Below are positions 1 through 10,071 of a DNA stretch of 64,000 nucleotides, piece after piece. Position 1 is the stretch's first letter. Each line of letters begins with the position of its first letter. A program made the position numbers and the translations under genes. This DNA is from Sabellastarte sp. h YS-2021. Its lineage: Eukaryota; Annelida; Polychaeta; Sabellida; Sabellidae. The DNA lies in NCBI GenBank assembly GCA_964017235.1, contig OZ024936.1, positions 61,865,028 to 61,929,027 of the forward strand, given 5' to 3'. The notes under the pieces were generated by a model, which was given only the letters and a program-made list of their open reading frames with translations, was not told the DNA's origin and searched no databases.

Positions 1-450
1 GGCTACTCTGCAGAGATACCCTGCGGGTCAAAAATTTCGTCGAAATCGCTCTATCTAGCAGGGTTTTTGAGATATAAGCATTTTTATGTTTTGCAATTTT
101 TGCGAAAATTTCGAAAATTCAAAATGGCCGCCATTTTTGGCGAGACAAAAATTTTTTCAAAATTGGGAAAAGTACTCTGCAGAGATATCCTGCGGGTCAA
201 AAATTTTGTCGAAATTGCTCTATCTAGCACGGTTTTTGAGATATAAGTATTTTTGTGTTTTGCAATTTTTGCGAAAATTTCGAAAATTCAAAATGGCCGC
301 CATTTTGGGCGAGACAAAAATTTTTTGAAAATTGGGAAAACTACTCCGCAGAGATACCCTGTAGGTCAAAAATTTCGTCGAAATCGCTCTATCTAGCACG
401 GTTTTCGAGATATAAGCATTTTTGTGTTTTCCTTATTTGGAAAATTCGTA
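1..450. repeat. 169-bp satellite monomers of family A element (copy 1)
   Basis: About 2.6 tandem monomers of 169 bp. Each has the order: GATACCCTGCGGGTCAAAAA, a CGCTCTATCTAGCA block, GAGATATAAGCATTTTTGTG, then AAAATGGCCGCCATTTTTGG and GCGAGACAAAA. Same repeat as at 8560-9500 and 50580-51700. The open frames crossing it run on both strands and shift at each monomer (169 is not a multiple of 3), so it is not coding. Confidence 0.9.
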
Positions 451-836
451 ATGATTAATTAATCATTAATTACTCGGCCATTTCTTGACCAATCAATGCC
501 AAAATCTAATGATTTCCAGATTTTAATAGAATGAATGTATTTGCCAAGTTTCAGGTGAATTGATAAAATTCCTTTCAAGTTATCATCCGGACAAGCTTCC
601 CCATCGAAAAAAGACATTTTTGGTCATGTGACCTCTCTGATTGGTTGAAATGTCACTGCAGCATATTCAAAAAAATTCCCCAAGGCTACTGCCTAAACCT
701 GCCAAATTTGAAAAGAATCCGCCTAACGGTTACAGAGTTATAAGGAAAACAAAATGCGGAGCCGCCGGAGCCGCCGGAGCCGGCGGAGCCAGAAGCTCTC
801 CCATACACAAACAAGCGTCCCTTGCGGGACGCTTAA
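451..836 (+). mobile_element. Family A element, 3' tail with terminal hairpin (copy 1)
   Basis: This tail repeats at 9510-9876 and 51710-52080. It contains a TTGCCAAGTTTCAGGTGAAT block, a short GGAGCCGCC microsatellite (753-791, longer than in the other copies) and ends in a perfect hairpin: 9-bp arms AAGCGTCCC (813-821) and GGGACGCTT (826-834) around TTGC. A 3'-terminal hairpin after a tandem-repeat core is the layout of non-autonomous Helitron/Helentron elements (the pearl type in bivalves); that class is inferred. The rest of the copy lies left of the window. Confidence 0.75.
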
Positions 837-869
837 TTACTAAACCTGACATTAAAAGCCACTACTCAC

Positions 870-980
870 CCAGTGTTGGCAAGTTCAGTCTTTTCAGCAA
901 AGTAAAGCATCCTTGAGAGATGGAACACCAGCTCCACAGTGTAATGCAAAACCATGAGGCACAGAGCTACACGACTCAGG
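870..980 (-). CDS. TRAM1: TRAM1-like exon: TLC-domain membrane segment
   Basis: 111 nt. The minus strand reads a pyrimidine-rich acceptor ending TTTCAG at 981, then codons giving NLSRVALCLMVLHYTVE and, further on, HLSRMLYFAEKTELANT, then the donor GTGAGT at 869-864. The vertebrate family has NLNHLGLVLLVLHYFVE and HISRLFYFSNEKYQKG at this place. The first base completes the AA| codon of the previous exon and the last two open a Gly codon. The segment is a hydrophobic helix followed by a basic loop. The donor lies only 34 bp from the terminal hairpin of a family A element (813-834), so most of the downstream intron visible here is transposon. Confidence 0.92.
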
Positions 981-1914
981 CTGAAATGAGAGGAAATTGA
1001 TTCAGTAATCATTCATCACTGATGAAACATTATGCAGAATTATAGTCCGAATTGCAGTGTAGTAGTGCTGGTATCGTTTATCAATATTGAAATATTTATC
1101 AATTTATGCTAAATATATCAATATCGATAATGTAGGGTACAATATCAACATCAGATTATACTACTTAATTGACTAACCTCTGCTGTCTTCCATTAAAAAA
1201 AGGTATAAAATTTGAAGATTTTATTGCTTTACATGTCATTTTTCGTAACTATTTCTTACGCGAAAACGAAACTGCCATATTTGTTTACGTTTCGGGGCAC
1301 TACTAAAACTTGCGAAAGAGTTTGGAAGGTCTCCCCAGAAAAACATATCATGCCCCAATATTTATATATCGATCGATACGGAAGGTAAAAATATGGTTTG
1401 ATATCAATATGCATACTTTTATTTGATACAAACACTACAGTGTAGTAGTACAAAGGCAAAGAAAAGACTCATAAAATATTTTTAAACAGGAAGTATATAT
1501 TTGGGCTTGAGAATGCAGAAAAAAAAAGAGGTAGTTGAAAAAAATGATCATGAAATCCAGCAGCTGGTACCACCACTTTTCAAAATCATTTTTGAGCTTT
1601 AAATAGGGATGGGATAGTACCAAAAAAACAAAAAAGTCTACATCGGGAGGCTGCCAATGCAAAACCGTTCTTATTCTGGGACTCCATGTTTTAGTACATC
1701 CCAATCAAACATGGACATTTCTTCTCAGCAAATATGGGATAAATATATGTAATTTCTACAAATTTGTGGTTTGCGTCCAATATTCTAGTTTTCCTTCCAA
1801 TATTTGTGTTGAGAAGCGGGATGGAGGTCGTAAAACTTTGTCATAGTGTTTCATTAAAAAACTCTTTAATACCGTGACACTGGGGCTACCCATCCATAAC
1901 TATAAATACGAAAG
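981..1914. other. Intron sequence, nothing recognised
   Basis: A+T-rich intron. Two stretches (1065-1130 and 1360-1410) are rich in ATCAATAT and ATCGAT words, and CAGTGTAGTAGT occurs at both 1055 and 1438, so an old small transposon is possible. No coding similarity seen. Confidence 0.4.
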
Positions 1915-2152
1915 CAGTAGAGTAAGAAAACTAAAATTCGCCAGGAATCTAAAATTCGCCACCTCTAAAACCTTAGTTAATTTTATGAAGAAAATGCTGT
2001 TTTTGTCTAAAAATTGGCATTTTTCAGTTCAAAAAGCCTTAATTTACTATACGTTCAACAAATCTCGCCACAATTCATATATTTTATTAGTATTTTCACA
2101 TGTGGCGAATTTCAGATACGTGGCGAATTTTAGATTTCTTACTCTAATACTG
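1915..2152. mobile_element. MITE with about 47-bp terminal inverted repeats
   Basis: The left end runs CAGTAGAGTAAGAAA, CTAAAATTCGCCA, AAATTCGCCAC; the right end read backwards gives CAGTATTAGAGTAAGAAA, CTAAAATTCGCCA, AAATTCGCCAC. The inverted ends span about 47 bp with a few changes and a 3-bp indel; total length 238 bp. The CAGT start suggests hAT, but no clear 8-bp target duplication is visible, so the superfamily is open. It carries no transposase. Confidence 0.75.
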
Positions 2153-2381
2153 CTAAAAATATCAGGATCTACATAGAGAGTTCACCATCATACAGGTGAC
2201 ACATTAACAGCCAGTAGAGTCTGTTGTTTTTTATCTTTGAAACACATCTTTAAATATACCAAAAGTAAAATTTAACAGTAATTTCACTTCAAAACAGTTG
2301 TAACAAGACCATTCAGAGATTGGACACCTCCACCAAGGCATGACATAATAATAAGTACAAGAAGGTCAAAGATGCCCCAAA

Positions 2382-2735
2382 AGGCGGGTTGCGCAGGCAG
2401 CAATAAGGTTAGTGACTGCTGTAATTACATTTAGAAACAAGGAAAGAAATGTTAGGTCACCCAGTTAAGGTGCATGTGTTAGATGTGCTAAGAAATGTAA
2501 TACTTGTAACCTAGGCTACATAATTGTATGTATGCTATAAACGGACAAACAAAAGGACAGAATTACACCAATTTCGAAAGCAACTTAGCTATGATGGTGA
2601 TGTATCTCCCTGCCAAGTTTGAATTCGATTGGACAAAGTGTTTTCCAGTTAGAGTCCTGAAACGGAAATGTGGACGGACAGACAGACTTCGGACACATCA
2701 ATCTCACAGGCGGGTTGGTTACATGCAACCCGCCT
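2382..2735 (+). mobile_element. Family C hairpin-ended short element, 354 bp
   Basis: It begins with AGGCGGGTTG (2382-2391) and ends in a hairpin with perfect 9-bp arms AGGCGGGTT (2708-2716) and AACCCGCCT (2727-2735). Before the hairpin lie a CTGCCAAGTTTGAATTCGAT block (2610) and a GACGGACAGACAGAC simple repeat (2672). The 5' end repeats the left hairpin arm, as in families A, B and D. Likely a non-autonomous Helentron-like element; no protein is coded. Confidence 0.7.
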
Positions 2736-2944
2736 AAAAATGGGAAAAAAACGGTATTTTTTTGGTTTCCAGATGGTGATCAACATCACTCTCAAAAGTT
2801 AATGTGACCTAAGTTCGACCAAGACTTCATCTGATGAAGGTCCAACTAGTTATATTTGCGTAATCCTGTTAACTAACACACAAATGGGCATGAAAATAAT
2901 ACCTCCTGGGTGGAGGTAATTAAAGATAATTTAATTATACTCAC

Positions 2945-3015
2945 TTGAGAAGATAGGCAGCTGTGATGAACACTATGTAAAGGATTGAATATTGGATCCT
3001 GGCAGGCATTTCATC
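2945..3015 (-). CDS. TRAM1: TRAM1-like exon: TLC-domain helix
   Basis: 71 nt. Acceptor ...CATCACAACAG at 3016, donor GTGAGTATAA from 2944 down. It encodes DEMPARIQYSILYIVFITAA followed by YLL and two bases of an Asn codon, matching the EDIPRQLVYIGLYLF...AGAYLLN segment of TRAM1. It begins in phase 0 and ends after two bases, which the exon at 870-980 completes. It is one predicted membrane helix. No in-frame stop. Confidence 0.92.
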
Positions 3016-3130
3016 CTGTTGTGATGAAATAGAAGAAATACTGTCTTTAGTTTTGTCAGATTGCTTACAAAAATAAAAATCAGTTTTCGAAAGAGCTCGC
3101 GCTTGGCGCAGCGTTATGAGTATTTGTCTG

Positions 3131-3170
3131 CTCACTGAAGTTAAGCAGCAATGGGCTATGTTAGTACTTG
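3131..3170 (+). repeat. 5S rRNA-derived fragment (partial)
   Basis: CACTGAAGTTAAGCAGCA followed by a GGGCTATGTTAGTACTTG stretch matches the conserved middle of animal 5S rRNA (box A / intermediate element region). It stops at GTACTTG and runs straight into a family D tail. It is a degenerate 5S-derived repeat, not a gene. Confidence 0.65.
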
Positions 3171-3174
3171 TTAT

Positions 3175-3323
3175 AACATTACCTGATCCAAATACATGTC
3201 TGTGCCAAGTTTGAATGAAATCCGTGAAAGCGTTTTTGAGTTATCGCGCACACAAGTCAAAATGTACGGCGGCGGCAGCTGGACGTGAAACCAATATATC
3301 CCCGACTTTCCTCTGGGGATATA
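3175..3323 (+). mobile_element. Family D tail with terminal hairpin
   Basis: It shows the block GTGCCAAGTTTGAATGAAAT, then GAGTTATCGCGCACACAAG, a GGCGGCGGC run and the terminal hairpin TATATCCCC (3295-3303) / GGGGATATA (3315-3323). The same 3' end closes the D copies at 12684 and 18009. Only the tail is present here. Confidence 0.75.
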
Positions 3324-3624
3324 ATTATAATTTCTTCAGGTTTTGGGGTTTGTTTCTTATGTTTTCAGCTTTTTTTCAAAATTATACTTCTTGACAAGTG
3401 ACATGCTAGTTGTAAAGTGTCAACATGTTATGTTAGTACAATATCCTCGATACCAAGGCCACTGATTCATCCCTACTGGATATTAGCGCTGGGATCTCAG
3501 TATTTTTCTTGTGGTCTAACATGAATTTATTCAGCGCGAGCTCTAGCGACACTTGCACTTCTAGGAATCACTTTTTTCGGGGTTTTTTTTCGGACTTTCA
3601 TGGATTGTAGAATAGTGTGATGAA

Positions 3625-3708
3625 TATCCGTCTCTCCATTGAAAGTTAAGCAGCAATGTGCTACATAAGTACTGGGATGGGTGACCACTTCAGTGCACTA
3701 CTGCTGTT
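3625..3708 (+). repeat. 5S rRNA-derived sequence (SINE3-like or pseudogene)
   Basis: The stretch carries GAAAGTTAAGCAGCA, GTACTGGGATGGGTGACCAC and an ending CACTACTGCTGT. These correspond in order to the internal promoter elements and 3' part of 5S rRNA (GAAGTTAAGCAGCA, GTACTTGGATGGGTGACC, GGGTGCTGT). The middle and 3' half are recognisable, the 5' half is eroded. It may be a dispersed 5S pseudogene or the head of a 5S-derived SINE. Confidence 0.75.
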
Positions 3709-4355
3709 TCTCTGATGGCTTTGCGGCTCGTGCTAGTAGACCAAAACCTCTTTCGGCCTTGTTGTTTATGATAAAAAACAGTGCTGAATATAAATCTTTA
3801 TTTAAATTCTCTCACTCTTAGAAAGTTTTTCTAAGCATTCTTGTTCCATGTAATTGCCTGAAGTATGTCCTTGCAAAGTCAATGTTAAATCACTATATCT
3901 CTAACAATTTCCAAGATTTTGACAATATGTGAAAATACAGTGGATTTGGTCTAAGTCGAAGTTGCTAAATGTCAGTAATTTACTTCTACTTATGGTAACT
4001 TGTAGTTATACTCACTTTGAGAAATAATATGAAGTACTAAAGATTCTATGCAATTTAAATCTCTTACAAAAATTAACACTTGTGTGATCACTCTACTGTG
4101 AAATTTATTTGTTTGGTGTTCAGACGTAATAACACAAAATTGAGGAATCAAGTACAGAAGAAGTGAGCCAGAGTACACCACTAGACAACAATTTGATAAA
4201 TTTGTGTACTCACTAATTATATTTTTACTATTAAACTATATATAAAGTCTTTAAGAGACATTACAAAATGTCAAAGATAATGCTGGTATATTTTACTTAG
4301 GTCAAACAATAACTTTAAACTGAGTACTGCATTGACAACAATTTGCGGTAATTAC
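3709..4355. other. Intron sequence, nothing recognised
   Basis: A+T-rich intron between two TRAM1-like exons. A donor-like CAAAGTGAGTATAA on the minus strand (about 4012-4020) follows a 60-codon open frame, but TRAM1 has no sequence between the flanking exons. Confidence 0.4.
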
Positions 4356-4409
4356 CTTCTTTATTTTCTGGAAATATAGCTCTGGAAAGTTGTGCATCCA
4401 GTAGGCAAT
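4356..4409 (-). CDS. TRAM1: TRAM1-like exon: conserved HxFPELYFQK motif
   Basis: 54 nt, exactly 18 codons, phase 0 at both ends. Acceptor TTCATTGTAG at 4410, donor GTAATT from 4355 down. It reads IAYWMHNFPELYFQKIKK against LAYWLHAFPELYFQKTKK in TRAM1, the strongest identity of the seven exons and a hallmark of the TLC domain. The donor is slightly weak (GTAATT). A family D element starts about 33 bp upstream in transcript terms (4443). Confidence 0.95.
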
Positions 4410-5221
4410 CTACAATGAAGAAAAACATGAAAAATAGAAAAAACTAGATTGGGCCAACTCGGCGCCAACATATCCCCAGACAGGTCATCACTCACGCCAC
4501 AGGTTTTGATCGGGAATTTTTAAAAACATAATTACCCATTATTATATGAACTTCAGCACATCAATCTACTCTGTTTATATCTTCCCAAGGAAGATGGTGT
4601 ATCCCCAGACGCCGAATACATAACTCAAATTATATTTTCAATCTTCCTGCAATGATAACTCTAAACCTGTTTTCAAAGTATTTAAATGATTGATGATTGA
4701 ATGTCCATTCTAAAATAATAATCCCAAAAGAGCATATCTGTTTCTATATTTGTTGACAAATAAAATATTATTTTTAACTCAACTCATCATACTTTTCAAT
4801 CTTCCTTCAAAGTATTTAAATGATTGATGATTCAATGTCCATTCTAAAATTCATAATCCCAAAAGCGCATATCTGTTTCTATATTTGTTCACAAATAAAA
4901 TATTATTTAGAAAAAAATTATTTATATTATTATTTTATTATATTATTTTTAGAATTTGCAAATTGTTTTCAGTTATTCATTTCCTCTATACCTATATATG
5001 TGGTCCATATATATGCAACCTAAATATGTGACACAATCTCAGTTCTGACTCCCCTTTGTGTTATATGTAATGAAGCCCACCACCTCCCACCCCTCTCCCC
5101 TTCTCCACACCTCTCTCACTATTACACAAGATCTGCAACCCCATTGAGTTCTTTGTTTCTCATCTGATATCATTAAATACCTTTGTTTATTTAGTGTCAC
5201 TCAATATAGATGGAGGTCCCA

Positions 5222-5262
5222 GAGGTGGGTGGGGGGAATCAGGGTGGGGGATGTGGGTTGGG
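5222..5262 (+). other. G-rich tract, potential G-quadruplex
   Basis: Six GGG-or-longer runs within 41 bases (GGTGGGTGGGGGG, AGGGTGGGGG, TGTGGGTTGGG). The first part belongs to family D and recurs at 15538-15566; the last runs come from the inserted LINE end. Confidence 0.6.
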
Positions 5263-5507
5263 ACTTAGTTTAGTTTATTAGTTTATTATAGTGACATGTA
5301 TTATGTTGAAAAGGATTATACAAAAACTATTGAAGTAATACCCAGCCCTATATGGGCTTATAAGTCACTTTAAATAGAGAGTTAATAACAAACAGAGCAA
5401 ACATATTTTGAGGTAAGATACAGTAAATAAAGACAGCAATTCAATACATAAAAATTAACAATATAATTTACTTTTTCTTTCTTGCCACAAATCAAAAGTA
5501 AAATTAA
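5253..5507 (-). mobile_element. LINE 3' end: last codons and 3' UTR
   Basis: On the minus strand the frame reads NFTFDLWQERKSKLYC then a stop (about 5505-5455), followed by an A+T-rich 3' UTR with ATAAACTAATAAACT near its end. It continues the LINE frame found at 9878-10071; the two halves were separated by the family A element. The fragment ends inside a G-rich tract of family D. Confidence 0.65.
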
Positions 5508-5540
5508 CTAGAGGATCGCTCGCAAAAAAAAAAAGATAAT

Positions 5541-5559
5541 GTTTTTGCATAGCAAAAAC
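5541..5559. other. 5' subterminal hairpin of family A
   Basis: Perfect inverted repeat with 8-bp arms GTTTTTGC and GCAAAAAC and loop ATA. Also at 47313-47331 and 52085-52103. Followed each time by AAAGCGTCCCG. Confidence 0.85.
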
Positions 5560-6014
5560 AAAGCGTCCCGAAAAGGATATAAAGGTGAGTGCTAAAGTAT
5601 TAAGAAAATGCTTCGTTTCTAGCCTTATACGGTTGTGGCAACCAAAGTCAGCGCAGTCTGCTCTATCTAGCACGGTTTTCAAGATATAAGCATTTTCGTG
5701 TTTTGCAAAAAATAAAAAAATTAAAAATGTCCGCTATATTTGGCGAGACAAAAATATTTTGAAAATTGGCATGGCTACTCTGCAGAGATACCCAGCAGGT
5801 CCAAAATTTTGTTGAGTTCGCTCCATATAGCACGGTTTTCGAGATATAAGCATTTTTGTGTTTTGCAAAAACTTTGAAAATTCAAAATGGCCACCATTTT
5901 TGGGGAGACAAAAATTTTTGTCAAGACCACTGCCGTGGTGTGTATCTCCCGCCGAGCATTAAAGCAGAAGAAATAGCTTTTCCGAGATATTCACAATTTT
6001 TCATTTTCGTATGT

Positions 6015-8555
6015 GAAAGGTCTTCCAAAAGTAGGTGAATGAGTTATTTGAGAAAAATTGGCTATCTGCAATACTATTAAGAGATAATTCACATTTACTC
6101 ATTTTGAGTAGGTGAATAATTATCTATGGGTCTGAAACTTCACCAAGTGAAAGCTCTCCCAAAAGTAGGTGAATGAGTTATTTGAGAAAAATTGGCTATC
6201 TGCAATACTTTTAGAGATAATTCGCATTTACTCATTTTGAGTAGGTGAGTAATTAGCTATGGGTCTGAAACTTCACCATGTGAAAGCTCTCCCACAAGTA
6301 GATGAATGAGTATTTGATAAAAATTGGGTATCCGCAATACTTTTACAGATAATTAGCATTTACTCATTTTGAGTAGGTGAATAAATAGCTATGGGTCTGA
6401 AACTTCACAGAGTGAAAGCTCTCCCAAAAGTAGGTGAATGAGTTATTTGAGAGAAATTGGCTACCTGCAATACTTTTACAGATAATTCACATTTACTCAT
6501 TTTGAGTAGGTGAATAATTAGCTATGGGTCTGAAACTTCACCAAGTGAAAGCTCTGCCAAAAGTAGGTGAATGAGTTATTTGAGAAAAATTGGCTATCTG
6601 CAATACTTTTAGAGATAATTCTCATTTACTCATTTTGAGTAGGTGAGTAATTAGCTATGGGTCTGAAACTTCACCAAGTGAAAGCTCTCCCAAAAGTAGG
6701 TGAATGAGTTATTTGAGAAAAATTGGCTATCTGCAATACTTTTAGAGCTAATTCGCATTTACTCATTTTGAGTAGACGAGTAATTAGCTATGGGTCTGAA
6801 ACTTCACCAAGTGAAAGCTCTCCCAAAAGTAGGTGAATGATTAATTTGAGAAAAATTGGCTATCTGCAATACTTTTAGAGATAATTCGCATTTACTCATT
6901 TTGAGTAGGTGAGTAATTAGCTATGGGTCTGAAACTTCACCAAGTGAAAGCTCTCCCAACAGTAGGTGAATGAGTTATTTGAGAAAAATTGGCTATCTGC
7001 AATACTTTTACAGATAATTCGCATTTACTCATTTTGAGTAGGTGAGTAATTAGCTATGGGTCTGAAACTTCACCAAGTGAAAGCTCTCCCAAAAGTAGGT
7101 GAATGATTAATTTGAGAAAAATTGGCTATCTGCAATACTTTTAGAGATAATTCGCATTTACTCATTTTGAGTAGGTGAGTAATTAGCTATGGGTCTGAAA
7201 CTTCACAGAGTGAAAGCTCTCCCAAAAGTAGGTGAATGAGTTATTTGAGAAAAATTGGCTATCTGCAATACTTTTACAGATAATTCGCATTTACTCATTT
7301 TGAGTAGGTGAGTAATTAGCTATGGGTCTGAAACTTCACCAAGTGAAAGCTCTCCCAAAAGTAGGTGAATGATTAATTTGAGAAAAATTGGCTATCTGCA
7401 ATACTTTTAGAGATAATTCGCATTTACTCATTTTGAGTAGGTGAGTAATTAGCTATGGGTCTGAAACTTCACAGAGTGAAAGCTCTCCCAAAAGTAGGTG
7501 AATGAGTTATTTGAGAAAAATTGGCTATCTGCAATACTTTTAGAGATAATTCGCATTTACTCATTTTGAGTAGGTGAGTAATTAGCTATGGGTCTGAAAC
7601 TTCACCAAGTGAAAGCTCTCCCAAAAGTAGGTGAATGAGTTATTTGAGAAAAATTGGCTATCTGCAATACTTTTAGAGATAATTCACATTTACTCATTTT
7701 CAGTAGGTGAATAATTAGCTATGGGTCTGAAACTTCACCAAGTGAAAGCTCTGCCAAAAGTAGGTGAATGAGTTATTTGAGAAAAATTGGCTATCTGCAA
7801 TACTTTTAGAGATAATTAGCATTTACTCATTTTGAGTAGGTGAGTAATTAGCTATGGGTCTGAAACTTCACAGAGTGAAAGCTCTCCCAAAAGTAGGTGA
7901 ATGAGTTATTTGAGAAAAATTGGCTATCTGCAATACTTTTAGAGATAATTCGCATTTACTCATTTTGAGTAGGTGAGTAATTAGCTATGGGTCTGAAACT
8001 TCACCAAGTGAAAGCTCTCCCAAAAGTAGGTGAATGATTAATTTGACAAAAATTGGCTATCTGCAATACTTTTAGAGATAATTCGCATTTACTCATTTTG
8101 AGTAGGTGAGTAATTAGCTATGGGTCTGAAACTTCACCATGTGAAAGGTCTCCCACAAGTAGATGAATGAGTTATTTGATAAAAATTGGGTATCCGCAAT
8201 ACTTTTACAGATAATTAGCATTTACTCATTTTGAGTAGGTGAATAAATAGCTATGGGTCTGAAACTTCACCATGTGAAAGCTCTCCCAAAAGTAGGTGAA
8301 TGAGTTATTTGAGAAAAATTGGCTATCTGCAATACTTTTAGAGATAATTCGCATTTACTCATTTTGAGTAGGTGAGTAATTGGCTATGGGTCTGAAACTT
8401 CACCATGTGAAAGCTCTTCCAAAAGTAGGTGAATGAGTTATTTGAGAAAAATTGGCCATCTGCAATACTTTTAGAGGTAATTCGCATTTACTCTTTTTGA
8501 GTAGGTGAACAATTAGCTATGGGTCTGAAACTTCACCAAGTGAAAGCTCTTTGGG
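6015..8555. repeat. 133-bp satellite array (about 19 monomers)
   Basis: Head-to-tail monomers of 133 bp: AAGTAGGTGAATGAGTTATT, TTGGCTATCTGCAATACTTT, ATTTACTCATTTTGAGTAGG, GGGTCTGAAACTTCACC, GTGAAAGCTCTCCC. Spacing of AAGCTCTCCC at 6151, 6284, 6416, 6549 gives the period. A GATTAATTTG variant recurs every 266 bp (6838, 7104, 7370), a local dimer pattern. Carried inside family A. Confidence 0.95.
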
Positions 8556-8559
8556 ATAG

Positions 8560-9500
8560 CTGCTCTGCAGAGATACCCTGAAGATAAAAAATTTCGTCGA
8601 AATCGTTCTATGTAGCACGGTTTTCGAAATATTAGCATTTTTGTGTTTTGCAATTTTTGCGCAAAAATTCGAAAATTCAAAATGGCCGCCATTTTTGGCA
8701 AGACAAAATTTATTTGAAAATTGGCATGGGTACTCTGCAGAGATACCCTATGGGTCAAAAATTTCGTCGAAATCGCTCTATCTAGCACAGTTTTCGAGAT
8801 ATAAGCATTTCTGTGTTTTGCAATTTTGCGAAAAATTCGAAAATTCAAAATGGCCGCCATTTTTTGCGAGAAATTTTTTGTTTGAAAATTGGCATGGCTA
8901 CTCTGCAGAGATACCCTGCGGGTCAAAAATTTCGTCGAAATCGCTCTATCTAGCAGGGTTTTTGAGATATAAGCATTTTTATGTTTTGCAATTTTTGCGA
9001 AAAATTCGAAAATTCAAAATGGCCGCCATTTTTGGCGAGACAAAATTTTTTTGAAAATTGGCATGGCTACTCTGCAGATATACCCTGTGGGTCAAAAATT
9101 TCGTCAAAATCGCTCTATCTAGCAGGGTTTTCGAGATATAAGCATTTTTATGTTTTGCATTTTTTTGCGAAAAATTCAAAATGGCCGCCATTTTTGGCGA
9201 GACAAATTTTTTTTTCAAAATTGGGATAACTACTCTGCAGAGATACCCTGCGGGTCAAAAATTTTGTCGAAATTGCTCTATCTAGCACAGTTTTTGAGAT
9301 ATAAGCATTTTTGTGTTTTGCAATTTTTGCGAAAATTTCGAAAATTCAAAATGGCCGCCATTTTGGGCGAGACAAAAATTTTTTGAAAATTGGGAAAACT
9401 ACTCCGCAGAGATACCCTGCGGGTCAAAAATTTCGTCGAAATCGCTCTATCTAGCACGGTTTTCGAGATATAAGCATTTTTGTGTTTTCCTTATTTGGAA
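8560..9500. repeat. 169-bp satellite monomers (family A, copy 2)
   Basis: Five to six tandem monomers, period 169 (one slightly shorter), each holding AAAATGGCCGCCATTTTT. Continues on the far side of the 133-bp array from the related monomers at 5660-5920. Confidence 0.92.
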
Positions 9501-9852
9501 AATTCGTAATGATTAATTAATCATTAATTACTCGGCCATTTCTTGACCAATCAATGCCAAAATCTAATGATTTCCAGATTTTAATAGAATGAATGTATTT
9601 GCCAAGTTTCAGGTGAATTGATAAAATTCCTTTCAAGTTATCATCCGGACAAGCTTCCCCATCGAAAAAAGACATTTTTGGTCATGTGACCTCTCTGATT
9701 GGTTGAAATGTCACTGCAGCATATTCAAAATAATTCCCCAAGGCTACTGCCTAAACCTGCCAAATTTGAAAAGAATCCACCTAACGGTTACAGAGTTATA
9801 AGGAAAACAAAATGCGGAGCCGGCGGAGCCTGAAGCTCTCCCATACACAAAC

Positions 9853-9874
9853 AAGCGTCCCTTGCGGGACGCTT
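9853..9874. other. 3' terminal hairpin of family A (copy 2)
   Basis: Arms AAGCGTCCC (9853-9861) and GGGACGCTT (9866-9874), loop TTGC. LINE sequence starts again within a few bases, so this marks the element end. Confidence 0.85.
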
Positions 9875-9877
9875 AAT

Positions 9878-10071
9878 AACCATATTGACATTCATATGAG
9901 TTAATACCCTTGATAATTGATCTATTAATAATTCAGATTTATCTATATTTAAAATTTTGAAATATTTCATATGAATCAGCTCTAAAGCTGGACAAACACA
10001 AACAAAATGTATCTCATCTTCTACATCTTTTTTACACAGTTTACATGTTCTCTCAAAGAGATGGAGTGCTA
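9878..10071 (-). pseudogene. LINE ORF2 C-terminal fragment (CCHC-like zinc motif)
   Basis: The minus-strand frame reads ERTCKLCKKDVEDEIHFVC, then VCPALELI. This is the C-x2-C ... EDE-HF ... C motif found near the C-terminus of many LINE-type reverse transcriptase proteins. It is 5'-truncated at about 10071, where family D sequence resumes, and cut at about 9878 by a family A element; its last codons and 3' UTR lie at 5253-5507. The reverse transcriptase and endonuclease domains are absent. Clade not determined. Confidence 0.7.

Larger units (their letters stand above)
5508..9876 (+). mobile_element. Family A element, full-length composite copy carrying a satellite array
   Basis: It begins near CTAGAGGATCGCTCGC (5509), then has a 5' hairpin (5541-5559) and AAGCGTCCC (5561-5569), which repeats the left arm of the 3' hairpin (9853-9874). 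Inside, in order: 169-bp-type monomers (5660-5920), a family-B-like 5' block with ACTGCCGTGGTGTGTATCTC (5928), 19 monomers of the 133-bp satellite, more 169-bp monomers and the conserved 3' tail. It lies within the end of a LINE frame, so its borders are fixed by the split frame. No protein coding capacity. Class inferred: non-autonomous Helentron-like. Confidence 0.75.

Noticed and set aside
3990..4181. Possible extra exon on the minus strand with donor-like GTGAGTATAA
   Set aside because: TRAM1 is continuous across the exons on either side (QKIKK then DEMPAR), and the peptide matches nothing in the family.
6015..8555. CRISPR-like array of regular repeats
   Set aside because: Monomers are contiguous 133-bp satellites with no unique spacers, in an animal intron.
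8513..9516. Open frames of 67-137 codons on both strands across the 169-bp repeats (also 1-458 and 50542-51720), reading MAAILNF- or FENSKWPPF-like peptides
   Set aside because: The repeat is 169 bp, so the frame changes each monomer; both strands are open at once because the repeat is low in stops. No family match. Satellite, not gene.
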